64,000 bases of DNA from Chersky-840 sp963810195 (GTDB lineage Bacteria; Actinomycetota; Acidimicrobiia; Acidimicrobiales; UBA8190): the NCBI GenBank assembly GCA_963810195.1, contig CAWEMO010000001.1, forward strand, positions 992,001-1,056,000, read 5' to 3'. A model generated the notes under the pieces. It saw nothing but the letters and a program-made list of their open reading frames with translations, made no database searches and was not told the origin of the DNA. The position numbers and the translations under genes were made by a program. Positions 63,954 through 64,000 of this stretch are shown here, piece by piece; position 1 is the stretch's first letter, and each line of letters opens with the position of its first letter.

Positions 63954-64000
63954 TCAGGAAGCGGCGTCGACAGCGGCGCGTAGTGAGGCCACGAACTCGC
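63954..64000 (-). CDS. possible C-terminal end of a minus-strand gene, truncated by the window
   Basis: On the minus strand one frame enters from the right edge and stops at TGA 63954-63956, encoding EFVASLRAAVDAAS at its end. The amphipathic pattern looks coding, but only 15 codons are visible, so nothing can be said about function. Confidence 0.3.
   Translation of the reverse strand, partial: EFVASLRAAVDAAS

Overview
The window is very G+C-rich chromosomal DNA from an actinobacterium. Gene order resembles that of mycobacteria and other actinobacteria: uvrC-rapZ-yvcK followed by gap-pgk-tpiA-secG, an ANTAR response regulator beside polA and rpsA, and coaE-uvrB-uvrA. The many GTG starts, Pro/Thr-rich wall proteins with an LAFTG motif, and DUF2510-type modules also fit an actinobacterium. 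A deep branch such as Acidimicrobiia is plausible, but this is inference because no search was possible.

From 1 to about 21 kb the window is accessory DNA. It starts with envelope and secreted proteins: an LAFTG wall-anchored protein, an esterase, two exported proteins, small Cys-rich proteins, and a large exported protein with Cys repeats and four DNA-identical TIG domains (frameshifted). From about 7.6 to 21.0 kb lies what looks like a tandem array of serine-recombinase integrative elements. It holds a 3' recombinase remnant with an excisionase-like gene, a complete IS21-family element, a DUF2510 gene, and a second recombinase remnant split by a 1251-bp IS3-family element. The array ends in an apparently intact element with TPR, rolling-circle Rep and serine recombinase genes. 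The last recombinase reads directly into the 3' end of tRNA-Leu(GAG). The core GTGTCGGAGA is shared by that junction, by the end of the second remnant and by a site at 8355. A hairpin-rich repeat of about 140 bp occurs three times (4257, 11765, 15968).

From 21 to 42 kb is conserved backbone, nearly all on the minus strand: an oligopeptide-binding lipoprotein, secG, tpiA, pgk, gap, yvcK, rapZ, uvrC, then nadA on the plus strand, then uvrA, uvrB and coaE. Next come cell-surface polysaccharide genes (glycosyltransferase, flippase, FAD-dependent mutase-like oxidoreductase and a frameshifted membrane glycosyltransferase). A five-gene plus-strand peptide ABC transporter operon follows at 43.8-49.8 kb.

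From 49.8 to 55.4 kb are rpsA, polA, an AmiR/NasT-type regulator and a small coiled-coil gene. After tRNA-Leu(CAA) comes the type II fatty acid synthase operon fabD-fabH-fabG-acpP-fabF, where FabD carries an unusual C-terminal lipoyl/biotinyl-like extension. The window closes with a UbiB-family kinase gene that runs antisense into its neighbour, two more exported or anchored proteins, one with an LAFTG motif, and a possible partial gene.
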